Position numbers and translations under genes: made by a program. 64,000 nucleotides of DNA from Pseudo-nitzschia pungens (Eukaryota; Bacillariophyta; Bacillariophyceae; Bacillariales; Bacillariaceae), in assembly GCA_037355855.1 (NCBI GenBank), contig CM074760.1:7618501-7682500 (forward strand), read 5' to 3'. Positions within the stretch are counted from its first letter, which is position 1. Every line of letters starts with the position of its first letter. The notes under the pieces were generated by a model, which saw only the letters and a program-made list of their open reading frames with translations, did no database searches and was not told the origin of the DNA. This document shows, in pieces, positions 44,892 through 57,714 of the stretch.

Positions 44892-47800
44892 ATGGACGCG
44901 TCGGACGATGCCATGCCGCAGTCCGTGGAGGAAGCCGGAGCCCTGCTGGGAGCCGCCATCACTCGCTACGGAAAGGGAAGCGTCGCGACGACGCCCCCGC
45001 CAAAGGGCATCCACTCGTCCTTCACGGTGATTTCCCCGGCTCCGTCCTCCGAATTCCTCGACCTGCTGCATACCCTGCGTTCACTGCTGCGGAGCGCGCC
45101 GAAGGATGCTCCGCTGGTCGCCGCCCCGTCGCTGCTGGCTGGGGTGCTCATGAAACTGCTGGGAATTTCGAACAGCTTGGCCTCGGCTATTTCCACCACC
45201 GATCACAACAGCCACGATCCGACCAAACCGCGCAGCGACGTTCCCCCCATGCTCAGCACCGCGATCCGCCGCGTATGGGTGGACTGCGTCGTTCTGTGCC
45301 ACAGCCTGGGGGAGGGTCTCTCGGGCGCCCAACGCATCAACTTGTTCGGTTTTGTCCGGGACATGATCATTTTGGCGGGGCTGAATCCCCGGACGGCCCG
45401 TGCCCTGGGTGGGACGCGCGTCGCCGCCCTAGAGGTGCTCTCGGGGCTGCTGGAGGACCGTAAGCTGTCGGCCCAGCTGTCCTCGTGGGCCCTGGATGTT
45501 GCCCAGCTGTGCCAGAGGGCGCTCCGATCCAGCGGCAACGGGGAACCTTCCTATCGTATCGCGGCCATCAAGGTGGCCTGCAGCCTCGCCGTCGCGTCGC
45601 GGAACGCCTTTTTGAAAACCCGCGATCACTTGTCGGGGAGTGCTCTGTTTGTCTTGAAGGGAGCCTTGGAGGACCGGGCCATTTTCGAGCTGGTCAAGGT
45701 CCTGAAGATTGCCGCCCAGGATAAGTATCCGGAGGTACGGAGCCTGGCCGCTCGGTTGGCGTGTCTACTGGGACCCGTAGCCATCAACGTCCACCTCAAG
45801 TCGCCGTCGTCGCCGGACGCCCAGGCCACGTCGCCGACGTCCTGTCTGGAAGAACTAATGACGCTCGCTTTTAAGAACCTGGACGACGAGAGCGTCCACA
45901 CGTCCGAGGGTTGGGCCGAGGCCCTAGCACGGTGCATGTGCACGGCCATTGAGCTGGCCGGGAGCGACAATGACGGTGGCTCGGGCGGCGATGCCCCGGA
46001 AGCGTCCCCCGGAGCACAGCGAGGAAAAAAGGGAATGCTGTCGGCGCGGGTGTGCAGCACGCTGCCCAAGGCCATCAAGTACCTAGTGACTGTCTTTATC
46101 AAGGTGGGAGGAGAGCTTGCCGCTCCCCGGGCCGGGGGAAGCTTTTCCCTGGGGGGCCGTGCGGTCCGGGTGGGATTTGCGCGCAGCCTCGTGCACCTCC
46201 TGAGGCTCCAGCTTCGCATCAATTCCATAGGGGAGGGCCGAAGTCTCTCATACCGGGAATCGATCCTCATTGTTCTTGCCATGGTCGGCAGCGAAATGGA
46301 AACGCAGCTGAATCCGACCACCGTTAGTCATCGGGGAGCGCCCAAGATCAAGTACCTCGATGCGACTACCGTGGTCACTTCCCGGATAGCGTCCAGCAGC
46401 GGAACCTCGGCGTATCCCGCGACTCCCACAGGGAGAAACTTGTTCGGGCAGGGTCCTAAGATCTCCCACGCGGATGGTTGCATAGCGAGGTTGCTGACTA
46501 ATCGGGTGCTCCGGGAGGGTTTGGCGGAGCAAATGACGGAACTTTCGCAACTAAAGATTCTCCACGAACTCATTGATTTGTGCGTTAACAAACAGGCCGC
46601 GCTGAAGGGGAACCAGCTGCAGGTGATTCTGGTCGAAATCTCACACCTGTTTGCCACCCTGGGGGAAGCCACGGCATCGTCGCTCGAGGATCTGATCCCT
46701 GGCCTGTACAAGTGCCTGCGTCACCCCAATCACGGTGTGAGGCACGAAGCAGCGGTGGCCTGCGCATCGATTGCTTCGGTATTTCCGTCGGAGGGACGCA
46801 AATTCGTCCGGGACTGCATGCAAAAGATTCAGTTGGAGCACGCTGAGCTAATGACAGCCGCCAGTTCTGGGGGAGGCGCCAAGTCCAATGTTCAGGTCAA
46901 CACTCCGACGCGATTTCGTTTCGGAAGGGACTCGCCCGCGAAAAAGAAAGTGGCGGTGGACGAAACTCTCAAGCACCAATACGCAATTCACGGCATGTCT
47001 CTCATGGTCGCCCTGGTCATCCGCGATCTGCCGGGCCTTCCCGGGGGTCTGCCGACCGAACTGCTGGACAGGGCAATCTCCATCAGCGAAATCTTGATCT
47101 CCACGTCTACGAACGATACCATAGTGGAAGGCCAGCCCCAGCAGCATATGCACGTGCGTGCGTGCCGGATTTTGCCTCGTTTCGGGGGCGCTGAACACGG
47201 GCCCGAATTCGGTTTCCGGTCATATTGCCTCTATCTTCGGCTTGTGGCAAAAGGTCTGCCAAACGGCAGAATCCAGGGACAATTTTACTCCCGATCACGA
47301 AATGATGTGCATCGAGGCGCTATTGACTTCGATTGTCGCCTTCCTCAAATTCTGCTCCGAACTTCTTTTGTCCATTCCCGACGCCTTGAGCCGAACGTGC
47401 CTGATTCTCGAGAATCTGTTGCCCTTATTCTATAGCAAGGGCAGGCTCGGATCCACTCCCTCTAACCCTTCCGCAGCGTGTCGCCTCGATAGCGCAAAGG
47501 CCTCGATCATGGAAGCGTTCGCCTGGTTGCCTCCGTACGTTGAGTTATTTGTGGCACTGTGTATTTTTTGAGAACAACCAAGTCGACCGAGACTTACCCT
47601 TTTTTTCATTTTTAAATTCTTTCTTTGGAAAGTGGTTCCTTCCCCATGATTGCCGACTCCGTTTTTGGGTTTGCCGCTTCCCACATCCAATCCTCGATTC
47701 AGAACGACGTTTCGTGTTCCATTCTCCCGTCGTTGATAAGCAAAGAGGATCGAATCTTGGACACGATTTCGTTTGACAGAGCAAATGAATTTGGTCAGGT

Positions 47801-50800
47801 CGGAGGTGCTCGTGACTTGGGACGAGATATCGTTGCCCGGACGTCGGAAGTGGCGCATCACGGGGACCGAGAATCCGCTTTTTCGTTCGTCGGGGATCGA
47901 AGCAAAAGGAAATGGCGCGACGACGGCGCTTTCCTTGAGAGTCAGGTTCTCGGCTTGCTTGATGTGGAAGGAAAAGAGAAGCCGGTAACGGTGCTCCACC
48001 AAGTTGGTACATGGAGGAAGCCGGTAAATCCTTCCTGTGCCACCAAAATCCGCCTTGTCGACGCCGCAGTCCAGGCCTTTGCCGCAACGTTTGCGCTGCG
48101 CAGTGGGAAGGAACAACAAAAGGCTATGGATATATTGCAATCACTGCTTCCACCTCTTCATCTCCAGAAAGGAAGAAATTCAGGATCAACGGATCAAGAG
48201 CGGATTTCGAAGGTACGCGCGCGTGAACTGATTTTGAATGCTCTTTCGATCGTTTCATCACTCAACTTCGGTGACTCTTGCTTTGCGTTTTTGTGAAAGG
48301 ATAATCTTGCGTCTGCGACAAACATAGCCGCTGTCTTATTGTCCTGTGTAAAGGCTCTCCCAGTTGATGAATCAACCCATGACATTCCAGTCGGGCTGGG
48401 GCCATCATGGAAGAATAAAGCTTCAGCTATTCTTCTCTTAATTCTGTCGTCTCGAGTCGGCGCTGTACGACGCGCAGCAGCGGAAGGATTGGCAATCTTA
48501 AGCACACTTGGTATAAATGAGGACATGCGTTTCTTGCAGAGTTCGGTGCTGCATTCCCTTGATGAACTAATTTTGAGAAATCCAAGTCAAGGGCAAGGGA
48601 GAAATGTCATCCAGGACGATGCCCAGAATGGTCGTTCTGCAGGGTTGCTTGCGTTGGCTTGTATACAACGCAGTGTACACTACATCACGGAACGCCGTGC
48701 CAAACGGTCGCGGCTTCGGGGATCACCAGTTCGGTCGAAAAGTGACAACGAAGATTCCTTGCAAACAATTCAGATTATGATTAGAGTGCTTCCCTATGTA
48801 GCCGGACTCCTCTCATCAGGGATCTCATTGAATGCTCGTGCATCTGCGCTCCATTCAATCCTGATGCTCTTAGAATATTCAGGTAAAATGGATTCTAGCC
48901 ATTTGGAGGAGGAAGACTTACATTTGCTGAAGAAAGCTGTCGAAATTGTGGAAGAAAATTATTTGTCTGCATGGACGGCTGCTTCCCGTGGTCTCGATCA
49001 AGGAAATCAAGCTCAAAAGATAGCCTCCGAGCCTTCATTTCTATCAGTGATTCTGCGCTTCATGACTTTCCTTACCCCCCTTATCCATCACTTGGAAGAT
49101 AACGACAGTCGGATTGCTAAACGATTTTCTACCATGGCAATGATCATTGTAGAATGCTACGGGAATCACTCTGTCGTTCAACTTGAGGCTCTAGCATTCT
49201 TCGAAGTTCTCGCTGCCAACCAGAGTCTACTTCCAGCCCACGGTGGTGGCATCAAGTACGATGAGCATCCTATTCTTTCTTGCATTCCATATTTGATGAC
49301 CAACACAGCACCAAATCGATCTCAAATCTTATCTCGTGGGATTTTGGATATGCCTCATGGCCGCCACTCTTCAACCGTCTGCCTAAGGGGAACTCTGAGA
49401 GTGCTTCGCGCTTTATCTTTCTCTCAAGTTTTAGTTGCTGAATGGAGTGATATGAAAGTTATTTCAGTACTACTTGCAGCACTTGAAAGTACCATAGCGT
49501 CCGCGAGTTATTATGGAGAAACATTTCATCGCGGATTGGCCGCACCCAGAGAAGCTGAAATCGCTCGCGAGTGTAACGTTGTTTGCGGAGAAGAAATATC
49601 GGATATTCTTCGACTTCTCATCTATCTCGAACGGGTTTCGCCAAAATGCGAACACATTCTTCTGCGTTATATCCTCCTCTCTCGATCAATCATTGCGGGG
49701 AACTCAGTCTCGGAAGATGATAATTTTGATGATACGACACATACTGTTGCAAGTGTGACGAGGACTGCCATGGAACAAGCTGCTTTTGATTCACAGGAAT
49801 TGTTTGACTTAGGAAATGCCATACGCTGGCAAGTGAAATCGATCGCAGTCCAGATGATGACAATTGCACTGATGGAGCTTTCAACCAAGTGCCGAAAAGA
49901 TGGTAGTAAACCTGAAGACTCAGAAAACTTCAATCCTCGATTGGCAAATATCGAATGCTCAAAGGCATGTGATGACGCGAATGCATCAGATTCAGATAGC
50001 CCTGATTCGTTTCTTGCTTTACACATACCAGAGCTCATCTCTTCGGGATGCGTGGTGGCTACTGCCACAGTTGATCAGGTTGAACTACGGATACTACAAG
50101 AGAATTCCATGTACTGCTTGGCAAATATTATCGATAGTTTCGGACCGGTTCCGGACCCTGATGACTCTCCCACCAAACTTTTAAATGAATACATTCCTCA
50201 GCTCTCATCGTGTATCAAGAGTGCTCTATCTGCACCAGACGATAAAATTGACGAGTCAACCTGCCGTCTCTTTTGGGCGGGGTGTAACACTCTGCGCTCA
50301 TTTGTTCGGTCACAAATTACGGATGACTCAGCAGTGCTGAAGAGAGTCATCCGACCTGTGATGTTCAGTCAAGGAGAAATTCCCTTCTTCGATATCAATT
50401 CTAGCATGCCAATTATTGAAGACGAAACCGTCGACCGAGAAGAAGATTCAAATATAAGATCGACCCTGCTCATAAAGATAGGGAAGTTGTGGATGCTTGG
50501 AAATATACCGCTGGGAAATACCGAAATTTCTAAAATGATTGAACCGGAGAAGTCGTGTATCGGAGTGCATTCTGCTACTCTGGCCATGGATGGAGCTAAA
50601 TTACTCCTCATGTCAAACTTTACTCTCTCTGGAGAATCTAGTGAACACTCAAGAATCCAGGCCGAAGATACAACTAACGGTTTCTTTTCCTTCCGAGAGA
50701 CTGCTGACGTTGATGACTATTCTAAGGCAGCCCTTGCAAAAACATGGGCAAGCAATGCCCAACTATCCGTGGAATTCCTATTGGATGCGATCAATTCAAC

Positions 50801-52199
50801 TACGATTTCCGAAGTCGAATCGAAGTCGTGTCTGGAATGGCTGGAACGCCTTATTCCCTATCTATTTAGTGGTTTGTACGATGCATTGAAAACTTTTGGT
50901 AATAGCCCGCGAAGCATGGGGAAATTGTCCTGGGCTGAACAAGTTGATGCTTTCGAAATTGCTTGCTCTTGCCTAGCAGGCTTGCGTACACTATCCGAGT
51001 CGCACAATCTCAGGCAGGTGAACGCGAAGTGGAAACAAGAAATTGAAGCTTCTACGATTGAAATTTATAAGAGTATCCTCTTGCCTGCCCTTGTCCATAC
51101 AAAGTCTCGACAAACAGGTCCGAAGGCAAAGCTCAACACCGAGGCAATGAACAAGATAATTGTTAATTCATGTGACTTGCTCAAGACCTTCTCAACATCA
51201 ATTTCGTTACAGGAAGACTTTGACTCATGCCCATATTTGGTGACGCTTCTGAGTCCTTTGGAGCTCCTCGAGAAAAAAGAAACGACATGGAACAACGATG
51301 TTTCCTCCTTGATCATTGCGACTTGTCTCAAATCCGTTGCGGAAATCATTGACAACCAATGCCCTCCTAGATTGGCGAAAGTTATGTCGTCACTTGCTTT
51401 CTCATTATGCCAAAGGAAATCACCCGACTTGGTCTCCTTGGCATCACTGAAACTTCTGGAAAAATGCCTTAACCACAACTCTACCTCCATCACCGAACTT
51501 TCCCTCATCACCTCGGGTCTTGCGAAATCCAGAAATTGGACGGCTTGGTCATCGGTAGTGAAAATTAAAGACGGCATCGCAGCCGAAGAAAGTCTACTGG
51601 AGATGGAAAAGGTGCTTTTGAGTCCAACCAATATCGAAGAACAACTGGGAGCACTGGAAGCCATTCGCAGCGTGGTTCAAAATAATCCGCCACCCAATCC
51701 AGTGACCGGACGGATAGTATCTGCTCTCGGGGCAGAAGTCTTTTCCGTCTTTCAGGCGTATGGCACACTGAGTAATTACAGCGAATCATCGCCAGAATTG
51801 CAGTCGCAGAGAGTAACTGCTTGTACTGAAGGCATGAAGATTGCATTGGCATCGTACCAGCAATGTTCCGCGGACTTTTCCGATGCCGATACAACTGAAT
51901 TCCTGATCGTGCTGTTCGAGATCTTTATTGCCGTCCTCCGTTTCAATGGGCTTCCCAACCATCCTCCACCCCAAGGGGAGCGGTCCGATCCTTCTATCGG
52001 TCGGATGTGCGCACAAGCTATTACCCACGTCGCTAGAACAACACCGGTCCCCTTCAAAGCCAGCATGGGTGGCATGTCCGAGCAGGACCGGGCCGTTTTG
52101 GAGTTTGCGGTTCGCGGAGAAATGAGCGGGTATGCTGTTGCCAGAGCGCCCGCCCCCGTGAAAAAGAAACTGAGCCTGAAAGGATTCTCCAAGCGATAA
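44892..52199 (+). CDS. HEATR5/Laa1-like large HEAT-repeat protein, three exons, apparent +1 frameshift in exon 1
   Basis: HEATR5/Laa1 proteins bind clathrin adaptor AP-1 and support endosome-Golgi traffic; the same role is inferred here. Exons are 44892-47534, 47633-48212 and 48300-52199; introns are 98 and 87 bp. The first junction joins AFAWLPP to GSFPMIADSVFG and the second ISK to DNLASATN. Helical HEAT-type repeats run through the roughly 2373-residue product. Diagnostic segments include NHGVRHEAAVACASIASVFPS, AGFCLVSGALNTGPNSVSGHIASIFGLWQKV (the family's QAGWLLLGALMTLGP region) and LLTSIVAFLKFCSELLLSIP. Between 47125 and 47165 the frame moves by +1: before it QPQQHMHVR, after it RAGFCLVSG. 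A TAG in the second frame at 47122-47124 sets the left limit. The first half is markedly more GC-rich than most of exon 3. Confidence 0.85.
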
Positions 52200-53197
52200 C
52201 TCTCAAATCGGAACGTGCGCATCCAGACGCGCTACTACCACAGATTATAAGATTTGCATTCGAAATCAAAAGCCTAGAACAATTGCTGTATTTTTAGATG
52301 AAAAGAACATTATCCAAACTCAGAAATGAAACGAATCAATCCCTTTGTGGTGGATCGTGAAAGCATTAGGATAGAACTCAGTTGCGAAGGTTCTCTGTCG
52401 TGCTTGTGATTGCCGAATAATAATTTCCAACATCTCTTACACCGCATTTTGTGCCAGTCGTTGACATTCAAACAAGGACACGCAACATGGCAGAAAAGAA
52501 TAAAAGAAGCAAGCATTGAATGCAATACTTACCATTGCAGCACTTCCTGCTTTCCGCTTCGAAATAGCACGATTTGGGATCCGCTCTCCACAAAGGAAAA
52601 GAAATGTGTCTGGTTTCCTTTTTTTTTTTTTTTTTTCTATTATTTAATTGGTAGCCAAGCACGTCCAGCTCCGATCACAACCACCTGGATTGTCCTCAAC
52701 GGAAGCAATATTTTCAGAATGAAATGTTCGAAATGATTTTGTTGTTGCTGTAACAATAATGTAGTGCAGACAGTCAGTGTTAGCATCGTGTCTACTGAAG
52801 ATCCTATTTTACTGCAATTTGGTTGTACGGCGTCCTGTTGGTACTTGATTTCCATACGTTATCGTTGAAGCAGTTAAAGAACCAATGCAAACTACACCGC
52901 GGCTACTTTTTTCCCATTATGCTTCTACTACTGGGAACGGGCAAGAAGCCAAACTTCAACAACAACCCAAAGCTCTTTTCATTGTGCCGATATTTTTCAC
53001 TATGTCCCAATGCCGGGATGAAAACTGTCAATGCAGTGGTTATGTGTTCCTTTCTTGCGATTCAGCGAATCGACTGATTGGATCGATTGAGCAAACTGGT
53101 TGGAAAACAAGCAAACACGCAACCAAGCACTCATTCATTCGTAAATTTACGAATAATATAATATTATCATATACATTTGTTGGTCTAGTTAGCATTG
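52200..53197. other. Intergenic region between convergent HEATR5 and coiled-coil genes
   Basis: About 1 kb between two stop codons, AT-rich, with a T homopolymer of about 18 at 52619-52636. No gene is recognised. Confidence 0.5.
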
Positions 53198-54784
53198 CTA
53201 CTTTGTTCCGATCAAGTCCCGCACCGTGCTTTGTACTTCATCTACGAAGCGTTGCGCATCGATCTCCCCCACCCTACCGGCCTGTTCCAAGAGCTGTTCC
53301 ACGACGATTTCCCCGACGCTGGCCGTCCCGTGAAACCCGGTGAGGTTATCCAGGTACGAGTCCAGTTCGTCGTTGTACCCTCCGATGGCGTCGATCAGCA
53401 CATCGATCCAATCGATGGATTTCATCAACAGGGGGGTATCGATCATCGTTCGCAGGTGGATGGGTTTCATCCTCCGGCGACTTCCCGATCCGGAGTGTTG
53501 GTGGTTCATTCCGCTGCTGGAAGCAGCGCCCAGGTCCGCGTCCAGAATGAGCTCATCGTCTCCCGAGCCCAGCGCGCCGAGCCGAGCGATCGTCTTGCGG
53601 AGGGCCTCCCGCACATCGGTGTGCGCGGTTTGTGCTTTCAGTCCCTCCGCTACGAGCTCCGACACCAGGTCGCGGTCGATGCAGGACGCCAAACGATCGT
53701 TGCGATCATCTTTGGTTTCCACCCTGTCGGCCTTGGCCTTTTCCTCCTCGAGCCGGTCCTCCAGGTTGTCCGCGAGTCCCGCAATGTCGTCAAAGACGAC
53801 CCATAGCTTGTCATTGATCTCCCGTTCGAGTTTCGTGACGGATTCCGGAGACAACGCCTTGATGCCGTTGGCCTGGATGCGGTTGCCAAAGACTTCCTCG
53901 AATTCGTCGAGGTAATCCTCCAGGTCGGCTTCGTAGGCAGCATCCTCCAGGAGTTTCTGGCGAAGCTCCTCGCGCGCGGCTCGGATTTCTTCGAGATCCG
54001 CGGCGATGTTCGCCGCCGAAGGGACCGGACAGGCAAACACGCTGGATTCCTTGGGAATGCCCGATCCGAGGCCGGTGTCGAAGAGAAATCTCCGGATCTC
54101 CCGATTCCCTTGCTTTCGGTCGTTGTTGGCGGCCCGAAGCACTTCCATGAACTCCCGCATGGCACCGCTGAACATCGATTCGAGGTGTTCGGTGGGAATT
54201 TCCCGGAGCGAACCAATGGAAAGGAGATCCCTCCAGTGGTGCATGTCCGGGTTCGATGGTGCCGCCTCGGTGTCTCCCAGATCCGCAAGCTCCGATTCCC
54301 TTTCGTCCATTGCGTTTTCCAAGCGCTCTCTCTTTCGATCCACTTTGTTGATCCTGCTGAGATATCTATGAAAGACTTCGGTCTGGCTCTCTAGCAAGTT
54401 GTGGGCCTCGCCCAATCGGTGCGTGAGGCGTTCCAAGGGGGCTTCGAATTGCTCGAGCGGATTGATTTCCGGTTCGGGTTTCGGTTTGGGTTTCGGAACC
54501 TTGGGTGGCTTTGGTTTCTTTTCCTTTTTCTTTTTCGGTTTGGGTTTCGGCTTCGCTTTCACTTTCGGGGGAGATGTCGTAACCGGGGCAGCAACGGTCG
54601 TTTCCAGAAGCAGCTGGCTCGACAATTCCTCGGCAATCGCCGCCTGGGACAAATAGTAGCGCTGCGTGTGCAGCCGATAGCCCATCATTAGCGCAAAGGC
54701 AAAGACATGGAGGACCGCCAGAACCAGCGCGGCAGCTTTTGCCTCGGCGAATGCGGCGTCTCGTTTTTGCAGGAGAGAAACCAT
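53198..54784 (-). CDS. Membrane-anchored coiled-coil protein of unknown function
   Basis: From the Met at 54784 the product is 528 residues. It has a short N-terminus (MVSLLQKRDAAFAEAK), one hydrophobic segment (about residues 14-36, AAALVLAVLHVFAFALMMGY), and a striking Lys/Pro-rich linker (about residues 70-106, KPKPKPKKKKEKK-type). A long, mainly helical acidic region follows, with heptad-like stretches such as LERLTHRLGEAHNLLESQTEVF, LEEIRAAREELRQKLLEDAAYEADLEDYLDEFEE and LADNLEDRLEEEKAKADRVE. It ends VRDLIGTK. The ORF is also open 24 codons upstream, to 54856. No enzyme motif is visible. A tether or scaffold role is a guess. The frame is intact. Confidence 0.75.
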   Translation of the reverse strand: MVSLLQKRDAAFAEAKAAALVLAVLHVFAFALMMGYRLHTQRYYLSQAAIAEELSSQLLLETTVAAPVTTSPPKVKAKPKPKPKKKKEKKPKPPKVPKPKPKPEPEINPLEQFEAPLERLTHRLGEAHNLLESQTEVFHRYLSRINKVDRKRERLENAMDERESELADLGDTEAAPSNPDMHHWRDLLSIGSLREIPTEHLESMFSGAMREFMEVLRAANNDRKQGNREIRRFLFDTGLGSGIPKESSVFACPVPSAANIAADLEEIRAAREELRQKLLEDAAYEADLEDYLDEFEEVFGNRIQANGIKALSPESVTKLEREINDKLWVVFDDIAGLADNLEDRLEEEKAKADRVETKDDRNDRLASCIDRDLVSELVAEGLKAQTAHTDVREALRKTIARLGALGSGDDELILDADLGAASSSGMNHQHSGSGSRRRMKPIHLRTMIDTPLLMKSIDWIDVLIDAIGGYNDELDSYLDNLTGFHGTASVGEIVVEQLLEQAGRVGEIDAQRFVDEVQSTVRDLIGTK

Positions 54785-57714
54785 GTCGTTTATGCGTGCG
54801 TGAGGGTGTTTGTGTTGGATTTGGATGGCACCAGTCGCTATTGCATCAAGAATCAAGACATGTATGCCGGGATGGACTGTGGCTTTGGCTTTGGCAATGA
54901 ACTAAGATTATCGTACTACGTGAATTAGTGGATTAAAGGGAAGAATGAATCAATGACCAGACTCCAAAAAAATAAGCCTTCTAGGTCGGAGGCTAAGGGC
55001 TGCGTCAAATCGTACATACGTATCCTATGTATGTATCTATGAATCTACAACAATCATCAAACCATTCAAATACTTATATACTAGTACATATACATCATAT
55101 GTTGAATACCCAGACGTTGCAAACGGTTCTACGAAGCACAATTTTTATCATCATATCTAGAGTATGTATAGAGAGTATCAACACAGTATCAGAAGCCAAT
55201 TTTCAGCTTATGGGTACGTATAATTTCTATTATAGTTATACTACACGTAGTACCCTTGAACGATTCGCCACATGATAACTGGTAATATCAAGGTTAAGCT
55301 TACTCGTTGTGAGAAAGGTAGTAAGGTTACAGGGTGATCGATATTAGATGTCGACACAAAGACATGGTCCTTTTCTTCTCCTGTCAGAAATCGTACAAGG
55401 ATCGAAGCATACCGTCCGACGCTTGTCGCTTGTCGAGTCACAGAACACGAGGATCGCTGCAGAGAGGAGCATCAACAAGAAGCAACAAGCAGCAAACAAA
55501 GCACCATCCTCCGCACGACGCATCGAAGAACTGATCTCCAATCAAAACCGCATCGCTTTCCTCCCTGTCGAAACGTTAGTAGAGCCAAACACATACAGCA
55601 AACAATGCAACCATGCTTACTGGCGTGACAAATCTTGGGTATCGCAACCCCTGGATCTATTCGTGCCGAGCAAAGGGAATCGTGACAAAGAGCTCCACCA
55701 TTGAGGAATGGGAGATTCTCTTGGAGCGTCAGAACCGGGAAGAACTCACCTGCATGGAAGACGGTCACTTCGGCAGTGTCTATCGCATAGAATTGCATCG
55801 CACATCGCACATCGCACATCGCACATTGCACATTGCACATTGCACATTGCACATTGCACATTGCACATTGCACATTGCACATTGCACATTGCACATTGCA
55901 CACTGCAGCGAAACTACAAGATCCCATTGATCGACATCAAAACGTAGTCCTCTCTTCGATTATTGAATTTCAGAACCGGCGGAAAGTTAGGAGCATGCCC
56001 AGAAAGTTCGGAGTATGCCAACCGATACCTATGGTGCCAGAGAGAGATAAGAACGCCGCAGAGAGCATCACCCATCCTCCACATCTTAATGTACGCACGC
56101 ATCGAGCGATTGTCACATCGGAACCTCATTCCGGTATCGACTGAATCGACACGAGGTCATCACAGTCAAATACGCAGCACATCATCATGCAGCCGTGCTT
56201 CCGAGGAGCAACGGATATCAAATCGAATCGAATCGAATCGAATCGAATCGAATCGAATCAGCAGTGGCGGCGACCTTGGCCTTTTTGTGAACCAGATCGA
56301 AACGTGGATTGGACACGCGCAGTCCGTAACAGTGGAGGTCCTACGGAAGCACGGAAACGGCACTATAGGCAACAAGCTGTACCGTTCGTCTTTCGAGATT
56401 TCGTTACAGTTGCGGCTGCGACTTCTTGTTGTACCCAGACGAAGGGTCCAGGATCGCATGCCATGGCATGCCATGGCATCGCGTTGCACCGCGTCGGGCA
56501 CATCGTACTTGCTTGTACCGACTACGAAATAATTCATTGGGCAACTAGGAAAGCTTCTGGAGCGTGGGAACCACAGAGGGAGGTCTCGTCCGTTGTACGC
56601 ACTGTTTGTCTTTGGGTGAGACAACGAAGCCAGGAGTTGCCTTGCCTTGCCTTGTGTTGCACAGAAAATGATGCATCCGTTCGTGGCGTGGGGAGCGAAG
56701 GGCATCATGTCGTGGTTACAAACCAACCCGGAACAATCCATTCCAGAGACCGATAGGTAGTACTGGCAGCTGCTCCCTGGAAGAAGTTATTGGATCGAAC
56801 TGTAATGTACTCCTCACCGGAAAATATAGTCTCCAATCTATCCCCAAGCCTCATCCTTGCGTAGCTAAGGTAGGAGGTGTTGCGGCAGTTTATGCATGAC
56901 GACTGGCTCCCGCGCCACACCCATACCCACCAACAAACTAGTCATCCTCATACCAAGCAATTGCAATGGTCGGCCGTCCCGAGCCGAACTCCATGGAATG
57001 TTGTCGCTGTGGCTGTCCCTGTCCTGTTAGAGGTGATTCCGATGGTGTCAATTTCTGCTTCAATCAAGATACACTGTCTGTATATCTTGCCCCCCTTCGT
57101 TTGGGGAGTTCTTCCCCTCGAGTTTTCGTTGAGATCGTAAGCTTACTCGTACTAGTAATTACCAATACGCGTAGTCAGAAAAAGAACACAGAAGATCCCT
57201 ACCGGTAAATTAACGTACCGGTATCATACTTCTGGACTTGGATGAATGATGTGGCCCACTCAGACGTGCGTGACACATCTCAGTCGGGGAAATGAGACCA
57301 GAACATGAGTTTTTCACGCGAACATCTTGCGTTGTTGTTCTGGCATGTAAAGAAGTAGAAGTAACTTACGAATTGTAGTTATTGGCATATCTGTTGTACC
57401 CGTATCTGTTGTACCGGTACGTATGGAAACTTACATATCTAGAATGCGACATGGCGTAGACGTCATTTCTCGGCACCACTTGTTTCATGTGCATCATACT
57501 GAATGCGGGTATGAGTAAGTTACCGGTACCGTTCTCGTTCTTACAAGGAATGAATCATCGAACAAAATACTTCTCTCCAAATTGTTCGATAAAGATTTGA
57601 GTGTCCAAACTGCCTCTCTTTTCGTTTTGATATTCATATCCCTGCAAAGCATAACTCGAAGCAGAGAGCAAAGGAACAAAGCAGCAAGGCAACACAGAAA
57701 TCGGAATCACAACG
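54785..57714. promoter_or_regulatory. 2.9-kb divergent intergenic region
   Basis: This spacer lies between two divergent start codons. It contains a heptamer satellite (55795-55903), an AATCG pentamer run (about 56220-56258), CATGCCATGGCATGCCATGG palindromic sequence near 56458-56478 and GTAAGGTTAC words near 55321. Long overlapping ORFs around 55960-56760 on both strands lack protein-like composition and are not called. Confidence 0.4.
55795..55903. repeat. Heptanucleotide satellite, unit GCACATT
   Basis: About fifteen head-to-tail 7-bp units. The first few are GCACATC variants and the remainder near-perfect GCACATT. Confidence 0.95.

Noticed and set aside
55795..55903. CRISPR-like or telomere-like array
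   Set aside because: Units are 7 bp with no spacers, and the unit is not a known telomere repeat; it is a simple satellite.
55960..56760. Overlapping ORFs of about 190 codons on both strands
   Set aside because: They run through AATCG and palindromic simple repeats, overlap each other and have unnatural composition.
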